Origin: Rhodoplanes sp. Z2-YC6860
Lineage (GTDB): Bacteria > Pseudomonadota > Alphaproteobacteria > Rhizobiales > Xanthobacteraceae
Direction: 5' to 3'
DNA: 64,000 nt
NCBI RefSeq assembly: GCF_001579845.1
Contig: NZ_CP007440.1
Location: 434,001 to 498,000 of the forward strand
The notes under the pieces are model-generated. The model made no database searches, was not told the origin of the DNA, and was given only the letters and a program-made list of their open reading frames with translations. Below, piece by piece: positions 46,058 to 56,146 of the stretch. How positions within the stretch are numbered: position 1 is the stretch's first letter; each line of letters opens with the position of its first letter. A program made the translations under genes and the position numbers.

Positions 46058-46824
46058 ACCGTGATCTCGTCCTTCAGCGCATTCCAGATCTCGAGCTTCA
46101 GCTCGTTGAATTCCGGCGTGACGCGCATCTCGTAGTCGCGAGGCCTCGGCAGCGCGATCGGAAAGATTTTCTTGGCGCGGCCCGGCCGCTTGGTCATCAC
46201 CATCACCCTGTCGGAGAGATAGATCGCCTCGTCGATCTGGTGGGTGACGAACAGCACGGTCTTCTTTGCGGTCTGCCAGACGCGAAGGAGTTCGACCTGC
46301 ATCAGGTCGCGGGTCTGCGCATCGAGCGCCGCGAAAGGCTCATCCATCAGCAGCACGTTCGGATCGGTGGCGAGCGCCCGGGCGAGGCCAACGCGCTGCT
46401 TCATGCCGCCGGACAGCTCATGTGGGAAATGGCCCTCGAAGCCTGCGAGCCCGATCATCTCGATCAAGGGCTGCGAGACGTCCCGCCGGGCGCTGGCGGC
46501 TATGCCCTTCAACTCGAGACCGAGCTCGACATTGGCCTGGACGGTACGCCAGGGCAGCAGCCCAAACTCCTGAAACACCATGGCGCGGTCGCCACCCGGC
46601 CCGGCGATCGGCTTGCCTCCCATCCGGATGTCGCCGGAGTCCGGCTTGATCAGGCCGAGCAGGACGTTGAGGAACGTGCTCTTGCCGCAGCCGGAGGGGC
46701 CGACAATGGACAGAAACTCGCCTTCACCAATGTCGATATCGAAGTTGGAGAGCGCGCGGACCGGACCGCGGTTCGGAGGCCGAAAGGTAAGATTGACGTT
46801 GCGGCCCTCAATGTACGCCTGCAT
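46054..46824 (-). CDS. ABC transporter ATP-binding protein (NitT/TauT type)
   Basis: The 256-residue ATPase has Walker A GPSGCGKST at 42-50, Q-loop FQEFGLLPW, signature LSGGMKQRVGLARALA, Walker B VLLMDEPFAALD and switch FVTHQIDEA. It is the first gene of the ATPase-permease-permease operon. The substrate-binding protein gene lies beyond the operon in the opposite direction. Confidence 0.93.
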   Translation of the reverse strand: MQAYIEGRNVNLTFRPPNRGPVRALSNFDIDIGEGEFLSIVGPSGCGKSTFLNVLLGLIKPDSGDIRMGGKPIAGPGGDRAMVFQEFGLLPWRTVQANVELGLELKGIAASARRDVSQPLIEMIGLAGFEGHFPHELSGGMKQRVGLARALATDPNVLLMDEPFAALDAQTRDLMQVELLRVWQTAKKTVLFVTHQIDEAIYLSDRVMVMTKRPGRAKKIFPIALPRPRDYEMRVTPEFNELKLEIWNALKDEITV

Positions 46825-47084
46825 GCGACTCCACCCGGTTCAACGGAGCGTGCGCCCATAACCAAAGCTTAACCACATTGGCGTCGGAGCGGCAGCCATT
46901 CTGCCGCAGTCGAACCGGAGGCGCATCGCCGCATCGCGGCGGCAGATGGGTCTTTTGGCCGCGCTGCCGTTGCAATCTGAACGGAGCGCGCCGTCTCCGT
47001 TCATGAATTGGTAAGCATCGACATGCTTCCGTTGTCCCAACTTTGTGCGGCCGAGTCGGCCGCCCAACCCGGGGTCAATCGATC

Positions 47085-47393
47085 ATGCGCAAGGCTTTGA
47101 TTGTTGCTGCGGCGGCCGCCATCGCGGTTGCCGGAACGGTGTCCCAGCCGGCCCACGCCGGCGATCGTGGCGGTGCAATCGCCGCTGGTGTGCTCGGCGG
47201 CCTCGCTGTCGGCGCCATGGTCGGTGCGGCCGCGTCCCAGCCGCGCTATTACGCGCCGCCGCCGGCCTATGTGGCCGAAGAGCCGGTCTATGCCGCCCCG
47301 CCGCCGCCGCGCTGCTACTGGACCCGCGGCGAGCCGGCCTGGGATGGCTATCGCGGAGTCTGGGTGCGCCCGCGCGTCCAGGTTTGCGACTAA
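47085..47393 (+). CDS. Small secreted Gly/Pro-rich protein
   Basis: The 102-residue product has a signal peptide ending PAHAG, a glycine-zipper-like helix (GGAIAAGVLGGLAVGAMVGAA), a Pro/Tyr/Ala-rich stretch and a C-terminal CYWTRGEPAWDGYRGVWVRPRVQVCD motif with paired cysteines. Similar envelope proteins are common in Bradyrhizobium relatives; function is unknown. The earlier in-frame start at 47043 is less likely. Confidence 0.8.
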   Translation: MRKALIVAAAAAIAVAGTVSQPAHAGDRGGAIAAGVLGGLAVGAMVGAAASQPRYYAPPPAYVAEEPVYAAPPPPRCYWTRGEPAWDGYRGVWVRPRVQVCD

Positions 47394-47428
47394 CCAGGTC
47401 TGCGACTAACCAAGCCTGCGACCAAGCC
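47381..47428 (+). repeat. Three imperfect 16-bp tandem units at a gene end
   Basis: GGTTTGCGACTAACCA, GGTCTGCGACTAACCA and AGCCTGCGACCAAGCC follow one another. The first unit contains the TAA stop of the small secreted protein gene, and the second repeats the same 'TGCGAC TAA' end. This looks like a recent slippage duplication. Confidence 0.8.
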
Positions 47429-47461
47429 GGTCCTCAGCTCAGCGGAACTTGCAACGGCCGA

Positions 47462-49393
47462 TCAGAGGCAGCGCGCGTCGCGTTGCCCACTGCGGCAGCT
47501 GTCGCGCTCGAGTTCCTTGATCTTGGCCTTGGCGGCGGTCTGGGCCAGCACCTCGAACATGTCGCGTGGCTTTGCATCGGCGATCCGGTTGAGGTCGTCG
47601 AGCGCCGCATTCTGATTGTGCCGCGCCAGCTGGATTTCCGCGCGCGCCAGCCGGCTTTGGACGTTGCGCTCGTCGAGCGTGATGGCTTTGTCGAAATCCG
47701 CCATCGCCTTGTCGTCGTCGCCTTTCTTGTGCCATGCGCGCCCGCGGCCGGCGAGCGCCGGCGCGTAGCTCGGGCTTAAAGTCAGCGCGCGTTCGAAATC
47801 CGCCATCGCGAGATCGATATTCGATTTCAGGAAGTGCGCATTGCCGCGGGCAGTGAGGATCGGGGCGGTGGCCTGGCCCGCTGATATGACTCGGTCGAGA
47901 GCCACGATCGCACGGTCGGGCTGACCGCTTGCCAGCATCGAAAGGCCGCGACCCAGCGTCGCCATGGCGTTATTGGGGTTGGCTTCCAAGGCCCGGTCGA
48001 AGTCGGCGGTGGCTTCGGCAACGCGGCCTTTTACCATGAGGCTCAAACCGCGGTGCGCCAGCGCGTCGCTGAATCTCGGGTTGATGGCGAGTGCGCGATC
48101 GAATTCAGCCAGCGCCTGATCGTGCTCGCCTTGTGCCGCGAACACCATGCCTTTGCCAACGAACGCCGCGGCTTGCTTGGGATCGAGCTCGATGGCCCGG
48201 TCATAACTGCTGCGCGCCTTGTCGTAGTCCTTCTTGATCAAATAGAGCGCGCCGCGGGCGACATACACAAGGACAGCCTTGCCATCGAGTTGGATGGCGC
48301 GGTCGTAGTCGGCCAGCGCCTGGTCGAGCTTGTTCATCCGGACCAGATTGTCAGCCCGGAACGCATAGACCTTGCTGTCGTTCGGAGCGATCCGTACGGC
48401 CCGGTCGAAGTCGGCGGCGGCTTCGCTCCTTTGATTCTTCGCGATGCGCACCATGCCGCGCATCAGAACAGCATCCTTGGATTGCGGCGAACGGGCCACT
48501 TCGGTATCGAGCAGCGCCAGCGCCTCATCGAACTTTCGCTGGTTGAGGAGCGCGATTGCCTGCGCGACCGGGGTGCGTTGGGCGCCCACCGCAGGCGGCG
48601 TGACCGGAACAGCAGGCGCAGCCGTCGGCGCGGCGGGCTGCGGCTGCGAGCCGCCGAGCTGTTCGCGCGTCGCTGCAGCGATGCGCCGGCGCTCCTGGAG
48701 AAACTTGTCGTTCGGCGCCATCGCCAGCGCGCGGTCGTAGTCCGCAATGGCGCGGTCGAACTCGCCCTTGGCGTTGTAAACATCACCGCGCGCGGCGAGG
48801 TAGTTGATCCGGTTTGGATCGATCGCGACGGCGCGGCTGATGTCGTTCAGCGCCAAGTCGATCTCGCCGCGCATGCGGTGGACTTCGCCGCGGCGGAAAT
48901 AGGGCTCGGCGTAGTTCGGGCTCAGCGCGATGGCGCGGTCGTAATCGGACACCGCCTGGTCGAGCTTGCCGGTCTGGGCCAGCAGGGTGCCGCGAAAAGC
49001 CAGCGCCGTGGTGTTGACCTGGTTCAGCTCCAGCGCCCGATTGTAATCCTTCAGCGCATCGTCGAAGTCGCGTCGTGCCGCGTGGATGTTGCCGCGCCAC
49101 GTATAGGCCATTGAATTGTTGGGAGTGAGCTCCAGCGACTTGTTGAGGTCGGCGAGCGCATTATCGATCTGGTTGCGCTGCCGCAGCGCGACGCCCCGGC
49201 GGATATGAGCTTCACCCAATTGCGCATCGCTCAAGCCCCCGCGGTCGATCAGGGCCCCGCAGCCGGCGATCGTCTTGACGGGATCGTTGGAACGGCAGTC
49301 CTCAGCGTCACCGGCCCACGCAGCCGCGACCGGCAGCGCCAAAAGCAGCGCCGCCATGCCCAACCCAAGGGTGATTCTGTTGACTCTTGGCAC
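47462..49393 (-). CDS. Periplasmic TPR-repeat protein
   Basis: The 643-residue product has a signal peptide (ALPVAAAWAG) and then two solenoids of TPR units separated by a Pro/Ala/Val-rich linker (about 245-280, QPQPAAPTAAPAVPVTPP). About five units come before the linker and eight or nine after. Most have the form 'A-x-x-D-F/Y-D-R-A-I/L-x-L-x-P-N'. Cysteines sit at both ends (DCRSND, GCGAL; DSCRSG, RCL). It would act as a binding scaffold in the periplasm. Partners are unknown. Confidence 0.88.
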   Translation of the reverse strand: MPRVNRITLGLGMAALLLALPVAAAWAGDAEDCRSNDPVKTIAGCGALIDRGGLSDAQLGEAHIRRGVALRQRNQIDNALADLNKSLELTPNNSMAYTWRGNIHAARRDFDDALKDYNRALELNQVNTTALAFRGTLLAQTGKLDQAVSDYDRAIALSPNYAEPYFRRGEVHRMRGEIDLALNDISRAVAIDPNRINYLAARGDVYNAKGEFDRAIADYDRALAMAPNDKFLQERRRIAAATREQLGGSQPQPAAPTAAPAVPVTPPAVGAQRTPVAQAIALLNQRKFDEALALLDTEVARSPQSKDAVLMRGMVRIAKNQRSEAAADFDRAVRIAPNDSKVYAFRADNLVRMNKLDQALADYDRAIQLDGKAVLVYVARGALYLIKKDYDKARSSYDRAIELDPKQAAAFVGKGMVFAAQGEHDQALAEFDRALAINPRFSDALAHRGLSLMVKGRVAEATADFDRALEANPNNAMATLGRGLSMLASGQPDRAIVALDRVISAGQATAPILTARGNAHFLKSNIDLAMADFERALTLSPSYAPALAGRGRAWHKKGDDDKAMADFDKAITLDERNVQSRLARAEIQLARHNQNAALDDLNRIADAKPRDMFEVLAQTAAKAKIKELERDSCRSGQRDARCL

Positions 49394-49546
49394 GGCTGTC
49401 CTGATAGCAATGCGCAGAGGATAACCGGCCGCAATGCAACAAGGTTCAAGCGCGGCGGCGGAAACAAGACGGATTGTATTCTCTTTTCAGCCCCAACTCT
49501 ACGGTGTAGTTGGGCGCGGAGCGTGAAGGAGCGAGCGGGTTAGATC

Positions 49547-50791
49547 ATGCCGGACGGCGGGTTGGGTAAGGGCGTCAAGAAGGTTGTGCTGGCCTATTCG
49601 GGCGGGCTCGACACTTCGATCATTTTGAAGTGGTTGCAGACCACCTATGGCTGCGAGGTCGTGACCTTCACGGCCGATCTGGGCCAGGGCGGCGAGCTTG
49701 CGCCGGCGCGCGAGAAGGCGCTGCTGCTCGGTATCAAGGAGCAGAACATCTTCATCGAGGACCTGCGCGAGGAGTTCGTCCGCGATTACGTCTTCCCGAT
49801 GTTCCGCGCCAACGCCCAGTACGAAGGGCTTTATCTGCTCGGCACCTCGATCGCGCGGCCGCTGATCGCCAAGAAGCAGATCGAGATCGCGCACAAGGTC
49901 GGCGGCGATGCGGTGGCGCATGGCGCGACCGGCAAGGGCAACGATCAGGTCCGCTTCGAGCTGTCGTATTATTCGCTCGATCCGTCGATCAAGATCATCG
50001 CGCCGTGGCGCGAGTGGAGCTTCAAGGGCCGCGAGGAGCTGCTCGCCTTCGCGCGCGAGAACCAGATCCCGGTCGCAAAGGACAAGGAGGGCGAGTCGCC
50101 GTTCTCGGTCGATGCCAACCTTCTGCACTCGTCGTCCGAAGGCAAGGTGCTGGAGGATCCGGCGAAGGAAGCACCCTCGATCGTCTATCAACGCACCATC
50201 TCGCCGATGGAAGCGCCCGACACGGTCACCGAAATTCGCATCGGTTTCGAGAAAGGCGATGCTGTCAGCATCGACGGCAAGAAGCTTTCGCCCGATGCGG
50301 TGTTGACGAAGCTCAATGAGCTCGGTCACGACAACGGCATCGGCCGGCTCGATCTCGTGGAAAACCGTTTCGTCGGCATGAAGTCGCGCGGCGTCTACGA
50401 GACGCCGGGCGGCACCATCCTGCTCGCCGCCCATCGGGCGATCGAGTCGATCACGCTCGACCGCGGCGCGGCGCATCTCAAGGACGAGCTGATGCCGCGT
50501 TACGCGGAGCTCATCTATAACGGTTTCTGGTTCACGCCGGAGCGCGAGATGATCCAGGCGCTGATCGACAAGAGCCAGGAGCATGTCGAAGGTGAGGTGC
50601 GGCTCAAGCTCTACAAGGGCAATGTGATGATGGCGGGCCGCGAGAGCCAGAAGTCGCTCTACTCGTCGACGCTGGTCACCTTCGAAGACGACAAGGGCGC
50701 CTACGATCAGAAGGATGCCGAGGGCTTCATCCGGTTGAACGCCTTGCGGCTTCGAACGTTGGGAATGCGGCGGAAGAAGTTCAATCGATAG
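49547..50791 (+). CDS. argG: Argininosuccinate synthase ArgG
   Basis: ArgG condenses citrulline and aspartate with ATP in arginine synthesis. The 414-residue protein has the N-type ATP pyrophosphatase motif [10 protein letters not shown] at 15-24, [41 protein letters not shown] and [19 protein letters not shown]. Length matches the family. The 5' leader has a hairpin with arms CCCAACT and AGTTGGG just before it. Confidence 0.97.
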   Translation: MPDGGLGKGVKKVVLAYSGGLDTSIILKWLQTTYGCEVVTFTADLGQGGELAPAREKALLLGIKEQNIFIEDLREEFVRDYVFPMFRANAQYEGLYLLGTSIARPLIAKKQIEIAHKVGGDAVAHGATGKGNDQVRFELSYYSLDPSIKIIAPWREWSFKGREELLAFARENQIPVAKDKEGESPFSVDANLLHSSSEGKVLEDPAKEAPSIVYQRTISPMEAPDTVTEIRIGFEKGDAVSIDGKKLSPDAVLTKLNELGHDNGIGRLDLVENRFVGMKSRGVYETPGGTILLAAHRAIESITLDRGAAHLKDELMPRYAELIYNGFWFTPEREMIQALIDKSQEHVEGEVRLKLYKGNVMMAGRESQKSLYSSTLVTFEDDKGAYDQKDAEGFIRLNALRLRTLGMRRKKFNR

Positions 50792-50825
50792 ACGCGCGTT
50801 CGGCCTGCGCGTCAGGAAGGCAAGC

Positions 50826-51128
50826 ATGCCCAACGTGCTCGGCAAGATCGCGGTTGCCACCGGCTCGGCGCTCGTCGCCGGCGGGCTGCTGATCATCGCT
50901 TATCTTGCGGCCGGCACCTCCATCCTGGCGGGCTTCCTGTCGGCGATATTTCTGGTCGGTGAGCGCACCGACGTGGTGCAATACGTCTTCGCGCCGATCG
51001 CGTTCTCGGCGCTGCTGATTTTTGCAGCCGCGTCCTGGGGCCTGACGGCGTTGGGCGTCGGCGCCTGGTGGCTCTGGAAGCAGAAGCGCGAGCAGGAACC
51101 GCCCGCGCCGCCTCCACCGGCGCCTTAG
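50826..51128 (+). CDS. Small membrane protein of unknown function
   Basis: The 100-residue protein has two to three hydrophobic segments (ALVAGGLLIIAYLAAG, APIAFSALLIFAAASWGLTALGVGAWWLW) and a Pro-rich tail. It starts 34 bases after argG and overlaps the convergent PPOX-family gene by 4 bases. AGGAAGG precedes the ATG. Confidence 0.7.
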   Translation: MPNVLGKIAVATGSALVAGGLLIIAYLAAGTSILAGFLSAIFLVGERTDVVQYVFAPIAFSALLIFAAASWGLTALGVGAWWLWKQKREQEPPAPPPPAP

Positions 51129-51634
51129 CTCATCGCCACAGTCTTCTTCCGGTTTTCGCCCACGAACGGCTTTTCGCCGGTGATCTTGGCTTTGGCGAAT
51201 TCGAATGCCGCGACAAGTTTGCTCGACGGTCCGTCCCAGAGTTCCGCCAGCACAGGTTCGATCGTCAACACCCGGCCGTTCGGATCGTCCGGGCCTTCTT
51301 TCCACCAGACGCTGTCGATGCTTTTCCAGATCTTGCGCGCGCGTTGCGGGTCTTTCGCCACCGAGGCGCGGCCCGTGATGGAAAGATAGGCGTTGTCGCC
51401 CGGTACCGTGACGATCCAACAGACGTCAGGATGAGCCGCGATCTCGTCATCCTTGTAGCCGCGCACGTCGGTGAGAAAGAAGATCGCGCCGGCATCACGG
51501 TCGGGCCGCGCGTCGAGCGGGCGTGACCGCAATCCGTCCGAAAACCGCGTGGTCAGCATGCCGATGCTATTCTTCTCCAGAATGTCCCAGACACGGGTAA
51601 CGTCGTCGGCCTTGGCGGAAGCTTGGTCAGGCAT
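51125..51634 (-). CDS. Pyridoxamine 5'-phosphate oxidase-family protein (general stress protein 26-like)
   Basis: The ATG at 51634 has AAGGAGA upstream and gives 169 residues. The split-barrel flavin-binding core includes NSIGMLTTRFSDGLRSRPLD, AIFFLTDVRGYKDDEIAAHPDVCWIV and AYLSITGRASVAKD. Such COG3871 proteins bind FMN or FAD; the physiological role is often unknown. The frame upstream of 51634 is noise. Confidence 0.87.
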   Translation of the reverse strand: MPDQASAKADDVTRVWDILEKNSIGMLTTRFSDGLRSRPLDARPDRDAGAIFFLTDVRGYKDDEIAAHPDVCWIVTVPGDNAYLSITGRASVAKDPQRARKIWKSIDSVWWKEGPDDPNGRVLTIEPVLAELWDGPSSKLVAAFEFAKAKITGEKPFVGENRKKTVAMS

Positions 51635-51763
51635 CAGGGCTCTCCTTGGTTGAAGAGCCAACGACGCCGTTTGGGCTAGGTTCCAGCATCTGGCGAAGGG
51701 CTGGAAGGTTCCTATATGCTCAGCGCCGATCGCGCACCCGCGCGATCTCAGGGGATCGGACAG

Positions 51764-52012
51764 ATGATCTACGTCCTCGCCGTCTTCATTCCGCCGTTGG
51801 GCTTGCTGCTCAACGGGCAGATATTCTCGGCGATCATCAACGCCGTCTTGATCGTGCCGTGCCTGCTGCTCGGCTTCATCATTCCGATGCTGTGGCTGGT
51901 GCCGTCGGCTCACGCCGTGATCGCGATTTATATGTCGCGCGAAGACCGCAAGCATCGTGAGATCGTCGACGCCATCGAGCGCCACGGGCCGCCGCCCGGC
52001 TGGCGTGGCTGA
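51764..52012 (+). CDS. Small membrane protein, YqaE/Pmp3-like
   Basis: From the ATG at 51764 the 82-residue product has two hydrophobic segments (VLAVFIPPLGLLLNGQ, LIVPCLLLGFIIPMLWLV) and a charged C-terminus (REDRKHREIVDAIERHG). The FIPPLGLLL start and the two-helix layout resemble the UPF0057 stress-induced proteins. An in-frame ATG 48 bases upstream would give 98 residues. Confidence 0.6.
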   Translation: MIYVLAVFIPPLGLLLNGQIFSAIINAVLIVPCLLLGFIIPMLWLVPSAHAVIAIYMSREDRKHREIVDAIERHGPPPGWRG

Positions 52013-52018
52013 TCCACC

Positions 52019-52407
52019 TCAGCCCGGGGCGTGGCAGACGGCCTCGATGTTGTGGCCGTCGGGATCGAACACGAACGCCGCATAATAGTTCGGGTGATAG
52101 TGCGGCCGCAGCCCGGCGCCCCGTTGTCCTTGCCGCCAGCGGTGAGCGCCGCCTTGTGGAACGCATCGACGCTGGCGCGGTCCTTGGTCTGAAACGCGAC
52201 ATGCAGCGGCTTGTCGATGCCGCCTTCAGCCCCGATCCAGAAATCCGGCTTGCCGCCTTCGCCGAAGCCCGCCGCGGGCGCGCCACTCGGATTGCCCTCC
52301 GCCGGGACTTCCATGATCAGCGCGTAACCGAGCGGAGCCAGAGCCTTCGCATAGAACGTCTTGGCGCGCTCGTAGTCGGACACCGCAAAACCGATATGGT
52401 CGATCAT
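52019..52407 (-). pseudogene. Glyoxalase/VOC-family gene with a single-base frameshift
   Basis: From the ATG at 52407 (GAGGAGAG upstream) the frame starts MIDHIGFAVSDYERAKTFYAKAL, a VOC-family N-terminus, and is good until GGKDNGAPG. Near 52111-52115 one base is missing. One frame over the protein continues LRPHYHPNYYAAFVFDPDGHNIEAVCHAPG and stops at 52019-52021. With one base restored the protein would be about 129 residues. Either the gene is newly broken or the base call is wrong. Confidence 0.85.
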
Positions 52408-52515
52408 GCCGCTCTCCTCGCCGTTGCTCCGATGCAATAACGCACGGGAGCGCGACCGGAATGCGTCAAAAAGGCTGCCACTGGCGAGGTGCCCAAGGCT
52501 CGCGCCGGCCGGACG

Positions 52516-53319
52516 TCAGTCGTTGTGCGTCTCGTGAATGCTGACCGCGCCACGCTTCCAGTAGCCCGCAGCCTTGACCCACGCCTTGTCGAATCCGCGC
52601 TCGGCGACGAAGTGCTGCCGGATCAGCTTCGCGGTCTGCGACTCGCCGGCTGCCCAGCAATAGCCGTCGCCAGTTTGCGGCAGCTTGAGCGCCCGCACCG
52701 CGTCGAGCAGCGGGGCCGGGTCCTCGGCGCGCGATAGCGGTCGATGCACCCAGACGGTTTCGACCGTAGCGCGGCTTTCGAAAGTCTGCTGCTCTGCGGC
52801 ATCGGTCACCGCGGCGACAACGATCGCGCGAGTGCCCCGGCGCAACTCTTCGAGCCGTCGGCCGATCGCGGGCAATGCGGTTTCGTCGCCCACGAAAAGA
52901 TACCAGTCGAAGTCGTCAGGCACGACAAACGAGCCGCGCGGCCCACCGATGGCAAGCTGCTGGCCTGGCGCGGCCTGCGAGGCCCAGCTCGTGGCCGGTC
53001 CCGCCTCGTGCAGCGCGAAATCGATGATGAGCTCCTGACGCCCCGAGTCGAAGCGCCGCGGCGTGTAGTCGCGCCCGGGCGAGCGGGCAGCGCCGTTGGC
53101 TTCTCCATTTGCACCGGCTTCGGGCAATGTCGGCTTCGTGTCTCCCGGCAGCGGAAAGAACACCTTCACGTGGTCGTCGTAGGACGCGCTGTTGAATCCC
53201 TCGAGATCGCCGCCGAGCGTGATGCGGGCCATTCCGGGCGTGATGCGTTCAACCTGCTGCACGGTCAGCAGGCGGCGGCGCGGTTCGTGACGGACGCGGG
53301 TGATGGCGTGCTTGGACAT
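52516..53319 (-). CDS. Siderophore-interacting flavoprotein (ViuB/SIP family)
   Basis: Proteins of this family reduce ferric siderophores in the cytoplasm with NAD(P)H and FAD. The ATG at 53319 has AGAGGA upstream; the 267-residue product has the FAD-binding RDYTPRRFD (about 83-91), PGQQLAIGGPRGSF, and the NAD(P) side VGDETALPAIGRRLEEL. GYCWAAGES near the C-terminus is also typical. The Ala/Gly/Asn-rich insert at about 66-82 is unusual. No siderophore receptor genes are close. Confidence 0.88.
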   Translation of the reverse strand: MSKHAITRVRHEPRRRLLTVQQVERITPGMARITLGGDLEGFNSASYDDHVKVFFPLPGDTKPTLPEAGANGEANGAARSPGRDYTPRRFDSGRQELIIDFALHEAGPATSWASQAAPGQQLAIGGPRGSFVVPDDFDWYLFVGDETALPAIGRRLEELRRGTRAIVVAAVTDAAEQQTFESRATVETVWVHRPLSRAEDPAPLLDAVRALKLPQTGDGYCWAAGESQTAKLIRQHFVAERGFDKAWVKAAGYWKRGAVSIHETHND

Positions 53320-53480
53320 TGGCAATCCTCTCGGAGGTCGGCATGCGGATTTGTGCGCAATTCGCGACCGCAGGGCAGCGAAAAACTTCGCATCGACCAA
53401 TGTAGGACTGTCCGGGCGGCGTTAAAGCGCCGCCCGCGATGTGCCGTCTGGAATACGTCTAGCTAACGCGGCGTCGACGG

Positions 53481-54260
53481 CTAAACCTGCCGCTCGACCA
53501 TCTTCTTCTTGATCTCGGCGATTGACTTCGCCGGATTGAGGCCCTTCGGGCAGGCCTTGGAGCAGTTCATGATGGTGTGGCAGCGGTAAAGCCGGAACGG
53601 ATCCTCGAGGTTGTCGAGGCGCTCGCCGGTTGCCTCGTCGCGGCTGTCGCTGATCCAGCGGTTGGCCTGCAGCAGCGCGGCCGGGCCGAGATAGCGGTCC
53701 TGATTCCACCAGTAGCTCGGGCACGAGGTCGAGCAGCAGGCGCACAGGATGCACTCGTAGTGATTGTCGAGCTTCTGCCGGTCCTCGTGGCTCTGCTTCC
53801 ATTCCTTCTCGGGCGGCGGCGACTTGGTCTGCAGCCACGGCTCGATCGAGGCATACTGGGCGTAGAAGTTGGTGAGGTCGGGAACGAGGTCCTTCACCAC
53901 CTCCATGTGCGGCAGCGGATAGACCTTGATGGTGCCCTTCACCTCGTCCATGCCCTTGGTGCAGGCGAGCGTGTTGGTGCCGTCGATGTTCATCGCGCAG
54001 GAGCCGCACACGCCTTCGCGGCAGGAGCGGCGGAAGGTCAGCGTCGGATCGATCTTGTTCTTGATCCAGATCAGCGCGTCGAGAATCATCGGCGCGCAGT
54101 CGTCGCGGTCAACGAAGTAGGTGTCCATCCGCGGATTGGCACCGTCCTCCGGATTCCAGCGGTAGACGCGGAACGCGGTGACGTGGCGCGCGCCGCTCGG
54201 GCGCTGCCAAGTCTTGCCCTCGGTGATCTTGGAGTTCTGCGGCAGGTTGAGCTGAACCAT
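53481..54260 (-). CDS. sdhB: Succinate dehydrogenase iron-sulfur subunit SdhB
   Basis: The 259-residue subunit carries the [2Fe-2S] cysteines 80, 85, 88 and 100 ([18 protein letters not shown]), then the [4Fe-4S]/[3Fe-4S] groups in [15 protein letters not shown] and [17 protein letters not shown]. It moves electrons from SdhA to the membrane quinone site. It is the last gene of sdhCDAB. The open frame upstream of 54260 overlaps sdhA and is not used. Confidence 0.96.
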   Translation of the reverse strand: MVQLNLPQNSKITEGKTWQRPSGARHVTAFRVYRWNPEDGANPRMDTYFVDRDDCAPMILDALIWIKNKIDPTLTFRRSCREGVCGSCAMNIDGTNTLACTKGMDEVKGTIKVYPLPHMEVVKDLVPDLTNFYAQYASIEPWLQTKSPPPEKEWKQSHEDRQKLDNHYECILCACCSTSCPSYWWNQDRYLGPAALLQANRWISDSRDEATGERLDNLEDPFRLYRCHTIMNCSKACPKGLNPAKSIAEIKKKMVERQV

Positions 54261-54310
54261 TTCAAGTGTCTCGCAATCGGATCGTCGAGGAGTGTCAGTA
54301 CACGCGAGCC

Positions 54311-56143
54311 TTAGTACACGCGTGCTTTGGGCTCGATGTAGCTGACGTCGTTGGTGAGCGTGTAGGTGTGGACGGGGCGGTAGTCGATCTTCACGTTGCC
54401 CTTCTCGTCCATCCACGACAGCGTGTGCTTCATCCAGTTCTTGTCGTCGCGGTCCGGGAAATCCTCGCGCGCGTGCGCGCCGCGGCTTTCGGTGCGGTTC
54501 ACCGCCGAGTCCATCGTCACGACGGCCTGAACGATCAGGTTGTCGAACTCCAGCGATTCGACGAGGTCGGAGTTCCAGACCAGCGAGCGATCGGTAACGC
54601 GGATGTCGCCGGCGGCGTCATAGGCCTCGTGGATGAGCTTGCTGCCCTCCTGCAGAACCTCGCCGGTGCGGAACACCGCGCAGTTGTTCTGCATCACCTT
54701 CTGCATGCGGCCGCGGAGCTCCGCGGTCGGCGTGCTGCCGTTGGCGTTGCGGATGCGGTCGAGGCGGGAAAGCGCCCGCTCGGCGGAGTCCTTCGGCAGC
54801 TCCGGCTGCTTGTCGTTGGCGGTCAGCGTGTCGGCGAGATGCAGCGCCGCGGCGCGGCCGAACACCACCAAGTCGATCAGCGAGTTGGAGCCGAGGCGGT
54901 TGGCGCCGTGGACGGACACGCAGCCCGCTTCGCCGATCGCCATCAGGCCCGGCACCACCACGTCATCGACGCCGTTCTTCTTGGTCAGCGCTTCGCCCTT
55001 CCAGTTCGTGGCGATGCCGCCCATGTTGTAGTGCACGGTCGGGATCACCGGGATCGGCTCGCGGGTGAGATCGACGCCGGCAAAGATGCGAGCGCTCTCG
55101 GTGATGCCGGGCAGACGCTCGTGCAGCACCTCCGGCGCGAGATGGTCGAGGTGCAGGAAAATGTGGTCCTTCTGCTTGCCGACGCCGCGGCCTTCCCGGA
55201 TTTCGATGGTCATCGAGCGGGAGACGACGTCGCGCGAGGCCAGGTCCTTCGCCGACGGCGCGTAGCGTTCCATGAAGCGCTCGCCCTCGGAGTTGACGAG
55301 GTAGGCACCTTCGCCACGCGCGCCCTCGGTGATCAGGCAGCCCGAGCCGTAGATGCCGGTCGGGTGGAACTGGACAAACTCCATGTCCTGGAGCGGCACG
55401 CCGGCGCGCAGCGCCATCGCGTTGCCGTCGCCGGTCTGGGTGTGCGCGCCGGTGCACGACATGTAGGCGCGGCCGTAACCGCCAGTGGCCAGGATGGTTT
55501 GCTGGGCGCGGAAGCGGTGGATCGAGCCGTCGTCGAGGTTCAGTGCAATCACGCCGCGGCAGCGGCCTTCGTCATCCATGATCAGGTCGATGGCGAAGTA
55601 CTCGACGTAGAACTCCGCCGCGTGCCTGAGTGCCTGGCCGTACATGGTGTGCAGCATGGCGTGACCGGTGCGGTCTTGCGCCGCGCAGGTGCGCTGCGCC
55701 GTGCCCTTGCCGAAATGCGTGGTCATGCCGCCGAACGGCCGCTGATAGATCTTGCCGTCTTCCTCGCGACGCGAGAACGGCATGCCCCAGTGCTCGAGCT
55801 CATAGACCGCGGCCGGCGCCTCGCGGACCATGTATTCGATGGCGTCCTGGTCGCCGAGCCAGTCGGCGCCCTTGACGGTGTCGTACATATGCCAGCGCCA
55901 GTCGTCCTCGCCCATGTTGCCGAGCGAAGCCGCGATGCCGCCCTGCGCCGCAACGGTGTGCGAGCGGGTCGGAAACACCTTGGTGATGCAGGCGGTCTTG
56001 AGGCCTGCTTCCGAGCAGCCCACCACGGCGCGCAGGCCGGAGCCGCCGGCGCCGACGACAACGACGTCGTAGCTGTGATCCTCGATCGGGTAGGCCCGAC
56101 CATTGGTTTTCGGCGCAGCGCCGTTCGTGCCGTTTCCAGCCAT
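54311..56143 (-). CDS. sdhA: Succinate dehydrogenase flavoprotein subunit SdhA
   Basis: The 610-residue flavoprotein oxidises succinate to fumarate. The FAD motif [13 protein letters not shown] is near residue 27, the covalent flavin histidine is His62 ([11 protein letters not shown]) and the active-site stretch is [25 protein letters not shown]. The C-terminal region [22 protein letters not shown] is also typical. It lies between sdhD and sdhB. Confidence 0.97.
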   Translation of the reverse strand: MAGNGTNGAAPKTNGRAYPIEDHSYDVVVVGAGGSGLRAVVGCSEAGLKTACITKVFPTRSHTVAAQGGIAASLGNMGEDDWRWHMYDTVKGADWLGDQDAIEYMVREAPAAVYELEHWGMPFSRREEDGKIYQRPFGGMTTHFGKGTAQRTCAAQDRTGHAMLHTMYGQALRHAAEFYVEYFAIDLIMDDEGRCRGVIALNLDDGSIHRFRAQQTILATGGYGRAYMSCTGAHTQTGDGNAMALRAGVPLQDMEFVQFHPTGIYGSGCLITEGARGEGAYLVNSEGERFMERYAPSAKDLASRDVVSRSMTIEIREGRGVGKQKDHIFLHLDHLAPEVLHERLPGITESARIFAGVDLTREPIPVIPTVHYNMGGIATNWKGEALTKKNGVDDVVVPGLMAIGEAGCVSVHGANRLGSNSLIDLVVFGRAAALHLADTLTANDKQPELPKDSAERALSRLDRIRNANGSTPTAELRGRMQKVMQNNCAVFRTGEVLQEGSKLIHEAYDAAGDIRVTDRSLVWNSDLVESLEFDNLIVQAVVTMDSAVNRTESRGAHAREDFPDRDDKNWMKHTLSWMDEKGNVKIDYRPVHTYTLTNDVSYIEPKARVY

Positions 56144-56146
56144 GGC

